Source: Shinella zoogloeoides (GTDB lineage Bacteria; Pseudomonadota; Alphaproteobacteria; Rhizobiales; Rhizobiaceae). Taken from it: 64,000 nucleotides of DNA. Both the position numbers and the translations under genes were made by a program. Numbering within the stretch: position 1 is the stretch's first letter; every line of letters starts with the position of its first letter. Shown here piece by piece: positions 7,775-16,443 of the stretch. The notes below the pieces were generated by a model that worked only from the letters and a program-made list of their open reading frames with translations, did no database searches and had not been told where the DNA came from. The DNA lies in NCBI RefSeq assembly GCF_020883495.1, contig NZ_CP086610.1, positions 3,427,001 through 3,491,000 on the forward strand, read 5' to 3'.

Positions 7775-9203
7775 CTTGATGAAAGACGATTGCTGCGCGC
7801 CCAAGGGCGATTTCGACCTTGCCGTGATCGGCGCCGGATCGGCCGGGTTCTCGGCCGCGATCACCGCCGCCGAGGGAGGCAAGCGCGTCGCGCTGATCGG
7901 CCATGGCACCATCGGCGGGACCTGCGTGAACGTGGGCTGCGTGCCCTCCAAGACGATGATCCGGGCCGCGGAAGCCCTGCACGGTGCGCAGACAGCACAT
8001 CGGTTCCCGGGCCTGAACGGCGAGGCGCAGGTCGCCGACTGGTCGGCGCTGGTTGCGGCCAAGGACGATCTTGTCGCGACACTGCGCCAGAAGAAGTACG
8101 CCGACCTGCTGCCGGGCTACGATGGCGTGACTTATCTCGACGAGGGTCCGGCACGTCTGGTCGAAGGCGGCGTCGAAATCGGCGGGCGCAAGATCACAGC
8201 CCCCAAGGTCATCGTCGCCACCGGCGGGCGGCCCGCCGTGCCCGACATCCCCGGTATCCTGGACGCACCAACGCTCGACAGCACGTCGCTGCTGGAGCTG
8301 GACCGGTTGCCCGAAAGCCTGATCTTCCTCGGCGGCGGCTATATCGGCGTGGAACTCGCGCAAATGATGGCGCGGATGAGCACACGCGTCACCATCGTCT
8401 GCCGCTCGCGCCTGCTGCCGCGGGCAGAGCCGGAGGTCTCTAGGGCACTCGCCGAGGTCTTGCGTGCCGAAGGTCTCACGATCCTCGACGGCGTGACCTA
8501 TGACGCCGCGCGGCGCGACGGCGACCGCGCCGTTCTGACGGTAACGGTTGACGGCAACGTACACGATCTGACCGCGGATCACCTTGTCCTGACCACCGGG
8601 CGCGCGCCCAACACCGAAGGGCTGGGTCTGGCCGAAATGGGCATCGAGACCGATCGACGCGGCGCGATCAAGGTTGGCGACGACATGGCCACGACACGCC
8701 CCGGCATCTATGCGGCGGGCGATGTGACGGACCGGGACCAGTTCGTCTACATGGCCGCCTATGGCGCCAAGCTCGCGTCCCGCAACGCCGTGCTGGGCGG
8801 GGCCGAGCGCTACGACAACGCCGCGATGCCCTGGGTGGTGTTCACCGATCCGCAGGTCGCCGGCGTCGGCCTGACCGAGGCGCAGGCGCGCGCGGCGGGT
8901 CATGACGTCAAGACCAGCGTGCTGACCCTCGACAACGTACCCCGCGCGCTCGCCGCCCGCGACACGCGCGGCCTGATCAAGCTGGTCGCGGACCGGGCGA
9001 CCGACCGCCTGCTGGGCGGCGTGATCATGGCGCCGGAGGGCGCCGACAGTGTCCAGACGCTTGTCCTGGCGTTGAAGTTCGGCATGACGACAAAGGCGCT
9101 CGGCGAGACGATCTTCCCCTATCTCACCACGGTCGAGGGCCTGAAGCTCGCCGCGCAGACCTTCGACAAGGATGTCGCGAAGCTGTCGTGCTGCGCGGGG
9201 TGA
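7767..9203 (+). CDS. merA: MerA mercuric reductase
   Basis: This flavoprotein disulfide reductase of 478 residues reduces Hg(II) to volatile Hg(0) with NADPH. It shows the FAD-binding AVIGAGSAGFSAA near residue 20, the redox site GTCVNVGCVPSK, the NADPH-binding FLGGGYIGVELAQ, a second FAD motif GIYAAGDVT, and the C-terminal mercury-delivery pair LSCCAG. There is no N-terminal heavy-metal-associated (NmerA) domain, only a short DDCCAP segment. It overlaps merF; ATG 7767 or ATG 7779 could be used. It is the last gene of merTPFA, and its transcript is antisense to phage late transcription. Confidence 0.95.
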   Translation: MDDLMKDDCCAPKGDFDLAVIGAGSAGFSAAITAAEGGKRVALIGHGTIGGTCVNVGCVPSKTMIRAAEALHGAQTAHRFPGLNGEAQVADWSALVAAKDDLVATLRQKKYADLLPGYDGVTYLDEGPARLVEGGVEIGGRKITAPKVIVATGGRPAVPDIPGILDAPTLDSTSLLELDRLPESLIFLGGGYIGVELAQMMARMSTRVTIVCRSRLLPRAEPEVSRALAEVLRAEGLTILDGVTYDAARRDGDRAVLTVTVDGNVHDLTADHLVLTTGRAPNTEGLGLAEMGIETDRRGAIKVGDDMATTRPGIYAAGDVTDRDQFVYMAAYGAKLASRNAVLGGAERYDNAAMPWVVFTDPQVAGVGLTEAQARAAGHDVKTSVLTLDNVPRALAARDTRGLIKLVADRATDRLLGGVIMAPEGADSVQTLVLALKFGMTTKALGETIFPYLTTVEGLKLAAQTFDKDVAKLSCCAG

Positions 9204-9253
9204 CCCGAGCCGTCGGTTTCGTGGCTGCCGAGCAAGATTGCGCATCGATGCGA

Positions 9254-9892
9254 TCACAACCTACCCTCCACCCAGTTCGCCACGATCAGCCCCGGCACGC
9301 CGTCCAATGCCCGGTCCGCATCCCGCGCCAGGTCCAGCCGCTTCGGCAGCTTCACCTGCGGCACCAGCAGGAAGATCGGCGCGGTGACCTTGCCGCGTCC
9401 GGTCTTCGAGCGCGACACTACCGCTTGGCCCTTCGTGTTCAGCCGGCTCTCAGCCACCAGCAGACTCGGGCCCGTCCGGCGATAGACGAACCGTAGCCGC
9501 AATCCCCGGCGTCGTTCCCATTCGCCGGGGGTGATCCGGCCGCCGCGCAGGGATTTGCCCGCGGCGGGCAGCGGGATCGCCAGCCAGAACCCGTTCTTCG
9601 AGCGGATCAGCGGGCCGGTGTCATGCGCACCGACGATGACCGGCGCCTTCGACCAGACCAGCGCCGCGGCGTCGAGGCTTTCGCCCGACCTCGGGAAGTT
9701 CTGGCTGCGGATCGCGTTGGCGAGCCGTGTGCCGAGCCCCGCGCCGGTGATCTGCAGCCGCCACGCCGACTTCAGCCCGGTCCCGGCCTCGCGCATGGCA
9801 GCCGTCACCGCGCGTTCGCCCGCCGCGACCTCGGCCGCCATCATCGCGACGATGTCGGGATCGATGGCGAGCTTCAGCTTCATGGCCGTCAT
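9254..9892 (-). CDS. DUF6441 family phage protein
   Basis: This 212-residue basic protein begins MTAMKLKLAIDPDIVAMMA. It resembles the DUF6441 proteins that occupy the HK97-gp10-like position in alphaproteobacterial siphophages, between the head-tail joining protein and the tail terminator. The start overlaps the stop of the joining-protein gene. Normally the next late gene would follow directly; here the mercury cassette of about 2.9 kb separates it from the tail terminator. A role in head-tail connection is inferred from position. Confidence 0.7.
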   Translation of the reverse strand: MTAMKLKLAIDPDIVAMMAAEVAAGERAVTAAMREAGTGLKSAWRLQITGAGLGTRLANAIRSQNFPRSGESLDAAALVWSKAPVIVGAHDTGPLIRSKNGFWLAIPLPAAGKSLRGGRITPGEWERRRGLRLRFVYRRTGPSLLVAESRLNTKGQAVVSRSKTGRGKVTAPIFLLVPQVKLPKRLDLARDADRALDGVPGLIVANWVEGRL

Positions 9893-10200
9893 GCGGGCCT
9901 CAGATCGACGGTCCAGACCAGCCGCTCGCGGTCGCGGACAGGCTCGCCCTGAATGAGGAAGGCGTCGCCATCGATCTCGATGCGGTCGCCGGAGCGCGGG
10001 GCTGGAACCTCGGCCACGCGCAGATCGATCCGGGTGGTCTCTGACCAGAGCCGGGCGTCGCCGAAGTCGGTGACGGCGTCCGCGCGCCGGGCGACGACGC
10101 GCACCAGGACGGGCGCGACGCCGTCGGCGATGTAGACCGCATCCCGGCCGATGTTCGGATCGGCGAAGAGCGCGCCGACGGCGGCGGCGAAGGCGCTCAT
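9889..10200 (-). CDS. Head-tail joining protein
   Basis: The 103-residue protein from ATG 10200 (MSAFAAAVGALFADPNIGRD) has the size, beta-rich sequence and position of phage head-closure or head-tail joining proteins. The same frame is open to 10692, but the upstream part overlaps the DUF2190 gene and is a shadow. It overlaps the DUF2190 stop and the DUF6441 start, which is typical of a tightly packed late operon. Confidence 0.7.
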   Translation of the reverse strand: MSAFAAAVGALFADPNIGRDAVYIADGVAPVLVRVVARRADAVTDFGDARLWSETTRIDLRVAEVPAPRSGDRIEIDGDAFLIQGEPVRDRERLVWTVDLRPA

Positions 10201-10535
10201 CAGAAGGCCGCGTTCAGGCGAACCCGGCCGATGGTGTCGCCGGCGCCGCTCGCCACCGCCTCGACGGCCACGCCGATCAGGGTGTTGTCGGTCGCGACCG
10301 TGGTGCAGCGCTTGTTGGTGTCGTCCCAATAGACCTTGGCGCCGACGGTCCAGGCCTGCGAGCCGACCTTGGTGATGTCGAAGACGCCGACGAGCGCGGT
10401 CTCGACGGGCTCGCCGAGGGCGGCGGCGCCAGCAGCGATGCCGAAGATCGAGCCGACGAGCAGCCCATCGCCGGAGGCGACGGCATAGGGCGCGGTCAGG
10501 GTGATGGAGTTGCCGGGCTGGACGTAGTTTTTCAT
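10200..10535 (-). CDS. DUF2190 family capsid decoration protein
   Basis: This 111-residue protein starts MKNYVQPGNSITLTAPYAVA and matches the pattern of DUF2190 proteins (N-terminal QPG, a central AxVYWDD segment), which are small beta-rich proteins found right after major capsid genes and thought to decorate the capsid. A gap of 74 bases containing an inverted repeat separates it from the capsid gene. Confidence 0.82.
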   Translation of the reverse strand: MKNYVQPGNSITLTAPYAVASGDGLLVGSIFGIAAGAAALGEPVETALVGVFDITKVGSQAWTVGAKVYWDDTNKRCTTVATDNTLIGVAVEAVASGAGDTIGRVRLNAAF

Positions 10536-10561
10536 GACGGGGATCCTCGTGGAAAGACGAA

Positions 10562-10583
10562 GGGCGGCCCGTCAGGACCGCCC
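10562..10583 (-). terminator. Inverted repeat between capsid and decoration genes
   Basis: GGGCGG and CCGCCC flank a short interrupted stem. There is no long T tract, so it may be a weak attenuating terminator or an mRNA-stabilising hairpin that sets capsid levels apart from downstream genes. Confidence 0.35.
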
Positions 10584-10609
10584 GCGTGTCAGGGTTCAGG
10601 AAGCGGGCC

Positions 10610-12667
10610 TTATGCGCCCGGGTTCTTGTAGAGGCCGCGCCAGTCGATGGCCTTGGCGCCGAAGTCGAGGCGGCACTTGATCTCAACCCCATCGACGTCG
10701 AAGCCGTTGCGGGTCTCGATGTAGGCGCCCTGCTGACCCTCGAGATAGGCGTATTCGATGGTGTCGATCTGGTTCGGGCTGGCCGCGAGGTACCAGGCGG
10801 TCTCGCTGGCCGCGTCGAGCCGGGGCTCGCTGATCGGCGCGAGCGTGCGGATCGACTGCGGCACCACGCTGGACGTCGCGGCGGGCACGAGGTTCTGTGC
10901 GACCAGCTGCTCGGCCTTCAGTTCCAGCGAGGCGGGCACGATCAGGAAGGCCGGGCGGACGTTCAGCACCGTCTTCTTGTCGAGGCCGGTCTGCTTGGCC
11001 ATGGCGGCGCGCGCCGCGCCCACAGCATCGACCGCCAGCGCCGTGCCAGTCCCCGCGAGGTTCTTGTGGGTGGTGTGGAACAGCGCGTTGCCGTCGGCCA
11101 TCGCCGGGTTGGCGGTGATGATGCCCCAGACCACGTCCGACTCGAGCTGGGCGATGGAGTTGCCGTACATCGCCGGGATCCGGGTGAAGGCGTCGAGATC
11201 GTCGTTGATCAGCGTCTGGCGGGTGATCGCGACCACCCGGCCATAGGTCTTGACCTTGTAGCTCTCCTTGCTCTCGCCGAGCGTGCCGCGCTTGAACTCG
11301 CCGCTCTCGCCGACTTCCAGCAGTTGCGGCGCTTCGCCGAGCTGCACCCGGTGCATCGCCTTGAAGTCCGTCGCCAGCACCTGGCGGCAGAACAGCATGA
11401 AGGTGCGGGGATAGGCTTCGTAGGCTTGCCGCAGGGTCTTGTTGGTGACCGCCGACAGGATCTCGGGGAAGTCCGAGGTCGAATGCAGGGCCCGTGTCGC
11501 CACCTCGTCGCGCGACAGGCCGCGGGTGTTGACCCCGGCGTTGCCGAGGCTTTCGCGGGCCAGTTCCAGCAGCGTCATGCCGCGGTACTGGCGGGCGGCG
11601 TCCTCCAGCTGGAACAGCGTCGGGCTGTAACGGTGCAGGAGCGCGTTGGCCACCGCGTCGCGGCGGGTGATGCGCTCGTCCCGGCCGCCGAGGGGCACGG
11701 AGACATGCGGGAAGGTCCGGGTCTCGTCCGACTTGGCCGCGACCTGGTCGAGGATCAGGCGGCGGGACTCGTCGATGCTGACGCCGCGCTTGACCAGGTC
11801 CTCGGCGAAGCCGCGCTCGAGGTTCAGCCGCGCGGCCAGATCGTAGATGGTGGAGACGCGGTCGCGCTCGGCCTCGCGGGCGCGCGTTGCGACCGCCTCG
11901 GTGTCGGGCGCGGGAGTTGCCTGCGTCTTCGGCTGGCTGCGCGTCTCGCTGGCGGCGACCTTCGGGTCGGGCGCAGCCGGTTTCGGCTCGGTCATGGTGG
12001 TGTCCTCGGTTTCGACCGGCTCGGTCGGCTGGGTGGTGGCGGGTGCGGCGGCGTCGCTCGCCGGGGTCTGGCTCTGCTCCGTCATCGGGATCGGTCCTTT
12101 CGTGGTGGAAGGGGCGTCCCGGCGGTGGAGGACGCAGTCGTGAAGGGGATGCTGGGCGCGGAAGCCCGCGGCGGGGTCGGCGCCGACCGCGACGGCGGAC
12201 ACCTCGAAGGGCGTCCAGTCCACCGCCCGCCAGAGTTCGCGGGCGGCCTCGGGTTTCGAGACCTCGAAGCGGTGGACCTGGTAACCGATGGAGACCGCGC
12301 GGATGTGGCCTGCCTGGATGTCGCGCCAGATCGGCTCGACGTCGGCGCGCTCGGAGATGCGCACCAAGGCGATGCCGCGTCCGTTCTCGATCCGCGCCGA
12401 GCCCGGCACGACCGAACCGATCACTGCGTCGAGCGTGTCGAGTTCGTGCACCTTCAGGAACGGCGCGCCCGCGTTCAGCCGGTCGAGCCGGACATGGGCG
12501 GGGTCGAGGCTCAGTACCTCGTCATAGGGCTCGCCGAAGAAGGTGGCGCGGCGGACGCGGGCCCCGGCCGACCAGACCACCTCTACGGTGCGGCTGTCGG
12601 CATCGGCCGTGTTCGGCGCAAGCTCCGCCGACCGGCGCATGGCCGGCAGTTCGATCATCGTGTCCAT
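10610..12667 (-). CDS. Prohead protease / major capsid protein fusion
   Basis: The 685-residue protein starts at ATG 12667 (MDTMIELPAMRRSAEL). Residues about 1-180 look like a prohead protease (FGEPYDEVLSLDPAHVRLDR, FLKVHELDTLDAVIGSV, IRAVSIGYQV). A Pro/Thr/Glu/Ala-rich linker of roughly 80 residues follows, then a coiled scaffold-like segment, and from about residue 320 a HK97-like capsid domain. Such protease-capsid fusions occur in some alphaproteobacterial phages; the protein would assemble and then process itself. The gene lies directly after the portal gene. An upstream open stretch to 12799 is Pro/Arg-rich shadow. Confidence 0.85.
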   Translation of the reverse strand: MDTMIELPAMRRSAELAPNTADADSRTVEVVWSAGARVRRATFFGEPYDEVLSLDPAHVRLDRLNAGAPFLKVHELDTLDAVIGSVVPGSARIENGRGIALVRISERADVEPIWRDIQAGHIRAVSIGYQVHRFEVSKPEAARELWRAVDWTPFEVSAVAVGADPAAGFRAQHPLHDCVLHRRDAPSTTKGPIPMTEQSQTPASDAAAPATTQPTEPVETEDTTMTEPKPAAPDPKVAASETRSQPKTQATPAPDTEAVATRAREAERDRVSTIYDLAARLNLERGFAEDLVKRGVSIDESRRLILDQVAAKSDETRTFPHVSVPLGGRDERITRRDAVANALLHRYSPTLFQLEDAARQYRGMTLLELARESLGNAGVNTRGLSRDEVATRALHSTSDFPEILSAVTNKTLRQAYEAYPRTFMLFCRQVLATDFKAMHRVQLGEAPQLLEVGESGEFKRGTLGESKESYKVKTYGRVVAITRQTLINDDLDAFTRIPAMYGNSIAQLESDVVWGIITANPAMADGNALFHTTHKNLAGTGTALAVDAVGAARAAMAKQTGLDKKTVLNVRPAFLIVPASLELKAEQLVAQNLVPAATSSVVPQSIRTLAPISEPRLDAASETAWYLAASPNQIDTIEYAYLEGQQGAYIETRNGFDVDGVEIKCRLDFGAKAIDWRGLYKNPGA

Positions 12668-12671
12668 GGGG

Positions 12672-14228
12672 TCAGTCCTGTTGGTCGGCCTGCGCCGGGT
12701 CGGTTTCCGCGTCGGCGGAGGAGTCGTCGGTATCCGGTGCGTCGGCGGCGGGATCGGTCGCCGGATCGCCGGTCTGCGCGCTGCCGGTTTTCGTGACACG
12801 GCGCGGGTCGCTGTCGAGCACCAGCCCCAGCGTGTCGAGTTTTGCGTTGGTCGCGGCGATCTCGGCCAGCACCGCGTCCGGGTTGCGGCCCTGCTTCGCG
12901 ATCACCTCGGCCAGCGTCATGGTGCCCGAGCGGATCGACAGCAGGTTCGCCATCGCGTCCTTCTGCGGATCGACCGCCTCGAACTTCGGCGGCGACCATT
13001 CGACCGGCACGATGGGCGACGGGATTTGTCCTGCAGCCCATGCGGCTTCCGTGAACCAGCGCCAGACCGGAGCGCAGAACATCGGAATGAACAGCTGCCA
13101 CTGCACGGCGTCGATCTGGCGGCGGAATTCCACGAGACCCGCCCGGATCGAGGAATAGTTGACTTGGCTGAGGTCGCCGGTCAGCAGCTCGTAGGGCACG
13201 CGGAACCCGGCCGAGATCGTGTGCAGGCTGGCCCGCTTGTACTCGCCGTAGCCGCCGGTGGCGGCGGGCTGGTTGAAGCGGATGTCCTTGCCGCCGCGGG
13301 CATAGGCGATCAGCCCCGGCTCGAACTGCTCCACGCGGTTGCCATCGGCATCGACCACCGAGGGCGCGATGCCCTGCTGCGCCTCGTCGTCGCCGAAGAC
13401 GATGGCGGTCACGCAGGCCTCGGTCTTCTTGCGGACCAGCTCTGCCACCTCATAGTCGTCGAGGTCGCGCAAACTGCGGATCACCGGCGCGCCCCAGGGA
13501 ACGCCGCGCGCCTGCGTGCGCTGCTTCTCGTAGACATGGGCGAGCTCGCTCGCCGGGACGGGGCGGCTCTGCAACCCGTTCTGCAAGGCCCCGTATGCGT
13601 CGCCCGGGTGCTCGGAATGCAGCCAGTAGGCCCGGCGCTTGCCCACCGCGTCGAACTCGATCCCCTGCACCAACCGCCCCGCGCTGAGGGCGCCGGATTT
13701 CGTGGCGTCGAGGAAGTCGGCCTCCAGCACCTGCAATTGCAGCGGCACGGGCAGGCCGTCGCTCGCGCGCCGGAGACGGCGGCGCACCAGTACCTCGCCC
13801 GCCTCGACCATCTCGCGGCAGATCAGCGTCTGCAGGCCGTAGAAATCCAGCTGGCCATCGGCATCGCACTCCGCCGTCCAGCGCTCGAAGAGCGCGTCGA
13901 CCTTGCGGTCCAGCTTGTCGTCGCCGCTGGCGGCGCGGGGCATGATGCCCGAGCCAATGATGTTGTTCACCAGCACCGCCACCGCCTTGGCGGCATGCGG
14001 GTTGTTGCGCACCAGATCGCGCATCCGATCCCGGAGCAGTGCCCCGGCCACGCCGATCTCGGTGTCGGCGGAGGATCCCGGCGCACGCCAGCCCTCGGTC
14101 CGCCGTCCGCGCGCCGCTCCGTCATAGCCCCGCGTCAGGGTCTCGAAGGCCTGACGCGCCATCACACGGCGCGCCGCCATGCGCGGCGCCACCGATGCGA
14201 TGGCATGGTCGAACCAGTTCGCTGACAT
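12672..14228 (-). CDS. Phage portal protein (lambda family)
   Basis: This 518-residue protein has the length and sequence pattern of lambda-type portals (Phage_portal_2): an N-terminal helical region, RDRMRDLVRNNPHAAKAVAVL, and HTISAGFRVPYELLTGDLSQ before the conserved YSSIRAGLVEFRR. It forms the dodecameric ring through which DNA is packaged. It overlaps the gpW-like gene by one base and ends four bases before the protease-capsid ATG. The C-terminal tail is acidic and rich in Asp/Ala. Confidence 0.93.
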   Translation of the reverse strand: MSANWFDHAIASVAPRMAARRVMARQAFETLTRGYDGAARGRRTEGWRAPGSSADTEIGVAGALLRDRMRDLVRNNPHAAKAVAVLVNNIIGSGIMPRAASGDDKLDRKVDALFERWTAECDADGQLDFYGLQTLICREMVEAGEVLVRRRLRRASDGLPVPLQLQVLEADFLDATKSGALSAGRLVQGIEFDAVGKRRAYWLHSEHPGDAYGALQNGLQSRPVPASELAHVYEKQRTQARGVPWGAPVIRSLRDLDDYEVAELVRKKTEACVTAIVFGDDEAQQGIAPSVVDADGNRVEQFEPGLIAYARGGKDIRFNQPAATGGYGEYKRASLHTISAGFRVPYELLTGDLSQVNYSSIRAGLVEFRRQIDAVQWQLFIPMFCAPVWRWFTEAAWAAGQIPSPIVPVEWSPPKFEAVDPQKDAMANLLSIRSGTMTLAEVIAKQGRNPDAVLAEIAATNAKLDTLGLVLDSDPRRVTKTGSAQTGDPATDPAADAPDTDDSSADAETDPAQADQQD

Positions 14229-14437
14229 CAGCGATCCCCGCGCGAGAAGCCCGCCAGCCCTGCCACCGGCAGCGGACGCGTGATCCCCGCGATGGCGCGC
14301 TCGATGGTCCGGATGCGGGCGAGCAGATCCTCGGCCGAGCCGTAGTCCACCGATTTGCCGTCATAGCTGACCCGCGTCGTCCCGCTGGCATAGGCCCGGC
14401 GCAGCGCCGAAAGTTCGGTTTCCGTCCAGTCCGTCAT
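14228..14437 (-). CDS. gpW-like head-tail connector protein
   Basis: The 69-residue protein from ATG 14437 (MTDWTETELSALRRAYASG) has the pattern of lambda gpW-family proteins: a short helical N-terminus, a beta hairpin (TRVSYDGKSVDYGS) and a second helix. It lies between terminase and portal, as in lambda. The open frame further upstream overlaps the terminase gene and is a shadow. Confidence 0.85.
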   Translation of the reverse strand: MTDWTETELSALRRAYASGTTRVSYDGKSVDYGSAEDLLARIRTIERAIAGITRPLPVAGLAGFSRGDR

Positions 14438-14439
14438 GT

Positions 14440-16443
14440 TCAGAACCATCCTCCGCGCCGCCCGAGCCAGTCGGAGCGGCGCTTGCCCTGCGGGGCCTGT
14501 CCCGGCCGGTTGATCTGTCCGGCGGGATCGGTGTTGGTGGGGGCGGGCCCGAGCTGATCCTCGAGGTCGCGCCATTTCTCCTCGGGCCAGCGATCCGCGC
14601 CCGCGATCCAGGCGGCAGCGCGGGCATAGACTCGGCAATCCAGCGCTTCGTTCCGCTCGCGCAGCTTCTGCCATTCCAGCCGGGCGAAGCCGCGCTTGGT
14701 ACGCACCGTCACCAGCTGTTCGGCGACGAACTGCTTCAGCCATTCGTTCTCGACCCAATGCGGCAGATGCACCGAGCCGGGCGGGAACGCCGCCCCGTCG
14801 GCCATCTCCTCCTCGGTCGGCCGCGCCAGCCGCAGGAAGCGGTAGGTCTCGGCCTTGAAGGTCGAGACCGCCACGGTCCAGAGCCGGGCCCCGCGCCGCA
14901 GGCGTTTCCCGCCCTCGGTCGCGTCGACGAAGGTCGGCCCCGACACCGGGCTGGAACGGTTGAACCCCTCGACGCCCTTCACCGGCGACACCTGCCCAAA
15001 CCCCTGCGCCCGCGTCCAGGAATAGACCGCCGGGGCCTCGTAGCCCGTGTCGATCGCGAGCCGCGCGATCCGCAGATGGGCGCCGCGCTCGTGCAGCCAG
15101 GACCGGTCCAGCAGCGCGGTCAGTTCCGACCACGCGTCGTGCCGGTCCGGTCCGCCCTCGATCACGACGTGATCGACGAGCCAGCTTTCCAGTCCGCGAC
15201 CCCAAGCCCAGACATCGACCTCGATCCGGTCCTTCTGGACATCGGCTCCGGCGGTCAGGAACAGCCCGCCCGCAGGCACGGTGCCGGATGTCCAGCGCTC
15301 GCGACGGTCGTAGAGCCGCTGCCAGTCCGGGGCTTCCCCGGTTTCGACCCATGTCTCGCCGAGGATGGTGTTGCGGAATGCCTTGATCGCCTCGTCCGAC
15401 CCCTGAGCCGCGTCCCATGCCCGCACGATCCGCTCCCAGCTCAGCCAGCCGATCGGCGAGTAGAGCGCCGAGAGGTGATACCCGACCGTGGTTGGATCGG
15501 CGGCCGTGGCGGTCGCCCGCCATTCGCCACCCTCCAGCATCGCCGTCTTGTGGTGCTCCGCGATGGGCGTGTCGCAGCCCTCGCAGTGATATTCCGCCGT
15601 CTCCGGGCGGCCCTTCTGCCAGCGCAGCCGGTCGAACTTCAGCCACTGCATCGCGCCGCAATGCGGGCACGGCACGAAGAACCGGCGCTGGTCGGACGCC
15701 TCATATTCCCGTTCGATGCGCGACAGCCCCCGGATGGTGGGCGTCGAGACCAGCAGCACCTTGCGCCGATGGGCGAAGGTCAGCGACCGCGCCTCCGCCA
15801 GCGTGACCGGATCGCCTTCCTCGTCGGCCGAGGCCGGATAGGCGTCAACCTCGTCGAGAAAGATGTATCGCGCCGGGGTGGACCGCAGCCCGACCGCCGA
15901 GTTTGCCCCCGTCATGATCAGGATGCCGCCCGCGAACTCCTTGGACAGCATGGTGTTGCCGGCGTCCCGCGACCGGGCCGGTTTGACCCGCTCCCGCAGC
16001 TCGGGGCTCTCGTCGATCAGCGGGTCGATCCGCTGGCGCGAGTTGCGCTTTGCGAGTTCCACCGTCGGCTGGACCGCCAGCATCGGGCCGGGCGCCTGGT
16101 GGATGGCGAACCCGATCCAGTTGTTGCCCGCCTCGGTCGCGCCGACCTGCGCCGCCTTCATGAACACGATCCGCTGGGTGGGATCGCCGGGCGACAGCCG
16201 GTCCATGATCTCGCGCATATAGGGCGTGCGCACCGTGCGATACCGCCCCGGCTCGGCCGAGGCGCGGCCCGACAGCATCCGGTGCCGGTCCGCCCATTCC
16301 GAGACGGTCAGGTCCGGATCAGGCCGCAGCCCGTTGCCCCAGGCGCGCAGGATCTCGCCCGCGCCGTCGAAGTCCGTCAGGCCATCATCATCATCGGAAG
16401 TCGGGCCGGACCTCGGCGAGTTCGTCGAGGTGGGCGCGTACAT
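14440..16443 (-). CDS. Phage terminase large subunit (GpA family)
   Basis: This 667-residue packaging motor has the GpA layout. The ATPase is N-terminal: MKAAQVGATE serves as the degenerate Walker A and YIFLDEVDAYP as Walker B. Four cysteines (CPHC, CEGC) form a zinc finger at about residues 240-275. The nuclease domain follows, with LTAGADVQKDRIEVDVWAWG and LAIDTGYEA. It overlaps the small-subunit gene by 53 bases. GpA-type terminases usually cut cos ends, so this phage is probably a cos type (inference). Confidence 0.95.
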   Translation of the reverse strand: MYAPTSTNSPRSGPTSDDDDGLTDFDGAGEILRAWGNGLRPDPDLTVSEWADRHRMLSGRASAEPGRYRTVRTPYMREIMDRLSPGDPTQRIVFMKAAQVGATEAGNNWIGFAIHQAPGPMLAVQPTVELAKRNSRQRIDPLIDESPELRERVKPARSRDAGNTMLSKEFAGGILIMTGANSAVGLRSTPARYIFLDEVDAYPASADEEGDPVTLAEARSLTFAHRRKVLLVSTPTIRGLSRIEREYEASDQRRFFVPCPHCGAMQWLKFDRLRWQKGRPETAEYHCEGCDTPIAEHHKTAMLEGGEWRATATAADPTTVGYHLSALYSPIGWLSWERIVRAWDAAQGSDEAIKAFRNTILGETWVETGEAPDWQRLYDRRERWTSGTVPAGGLFLTAGADVQKDRIEVDVWAWGRGLESWLVDHVVIEGGPDRHDAWSELTALLDRSWLHERGAHLRIARLAIDTGYEAPAVYSWTRAQGFGQVSPVKGVEGFNRSSPVSGPTFVDATEGGKRLRRGARLWTVAVSTFKAETYRFLRLARPTEEEMADGAAFPPGSVHLPHWVENEWLKQFVAEQLVTVRTKRGFARLEWQKLRERNEALDCRVYARAAAWIAGADRWPEEKWRDLEDQLGPAPTNTDPAGQINRPGQAPQGKRRSDWLGRRGGWF

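Noticed and set aside
9204..9253. CGCATCGATGCG palindrome (9241-9252) as a mer-cassette end or transposon terminus
   Set aside because: No matching copy is seen at the other cassette end near 6321, and no target duplication is apparent.
10586..12796. Plus-strand open frame (736 codons) opposite the protease-capsid gene
   Set aside because: Antisense shadow with repetitive Arg/Ala/Gly composition; the minus-strand protein has clear phage domains.
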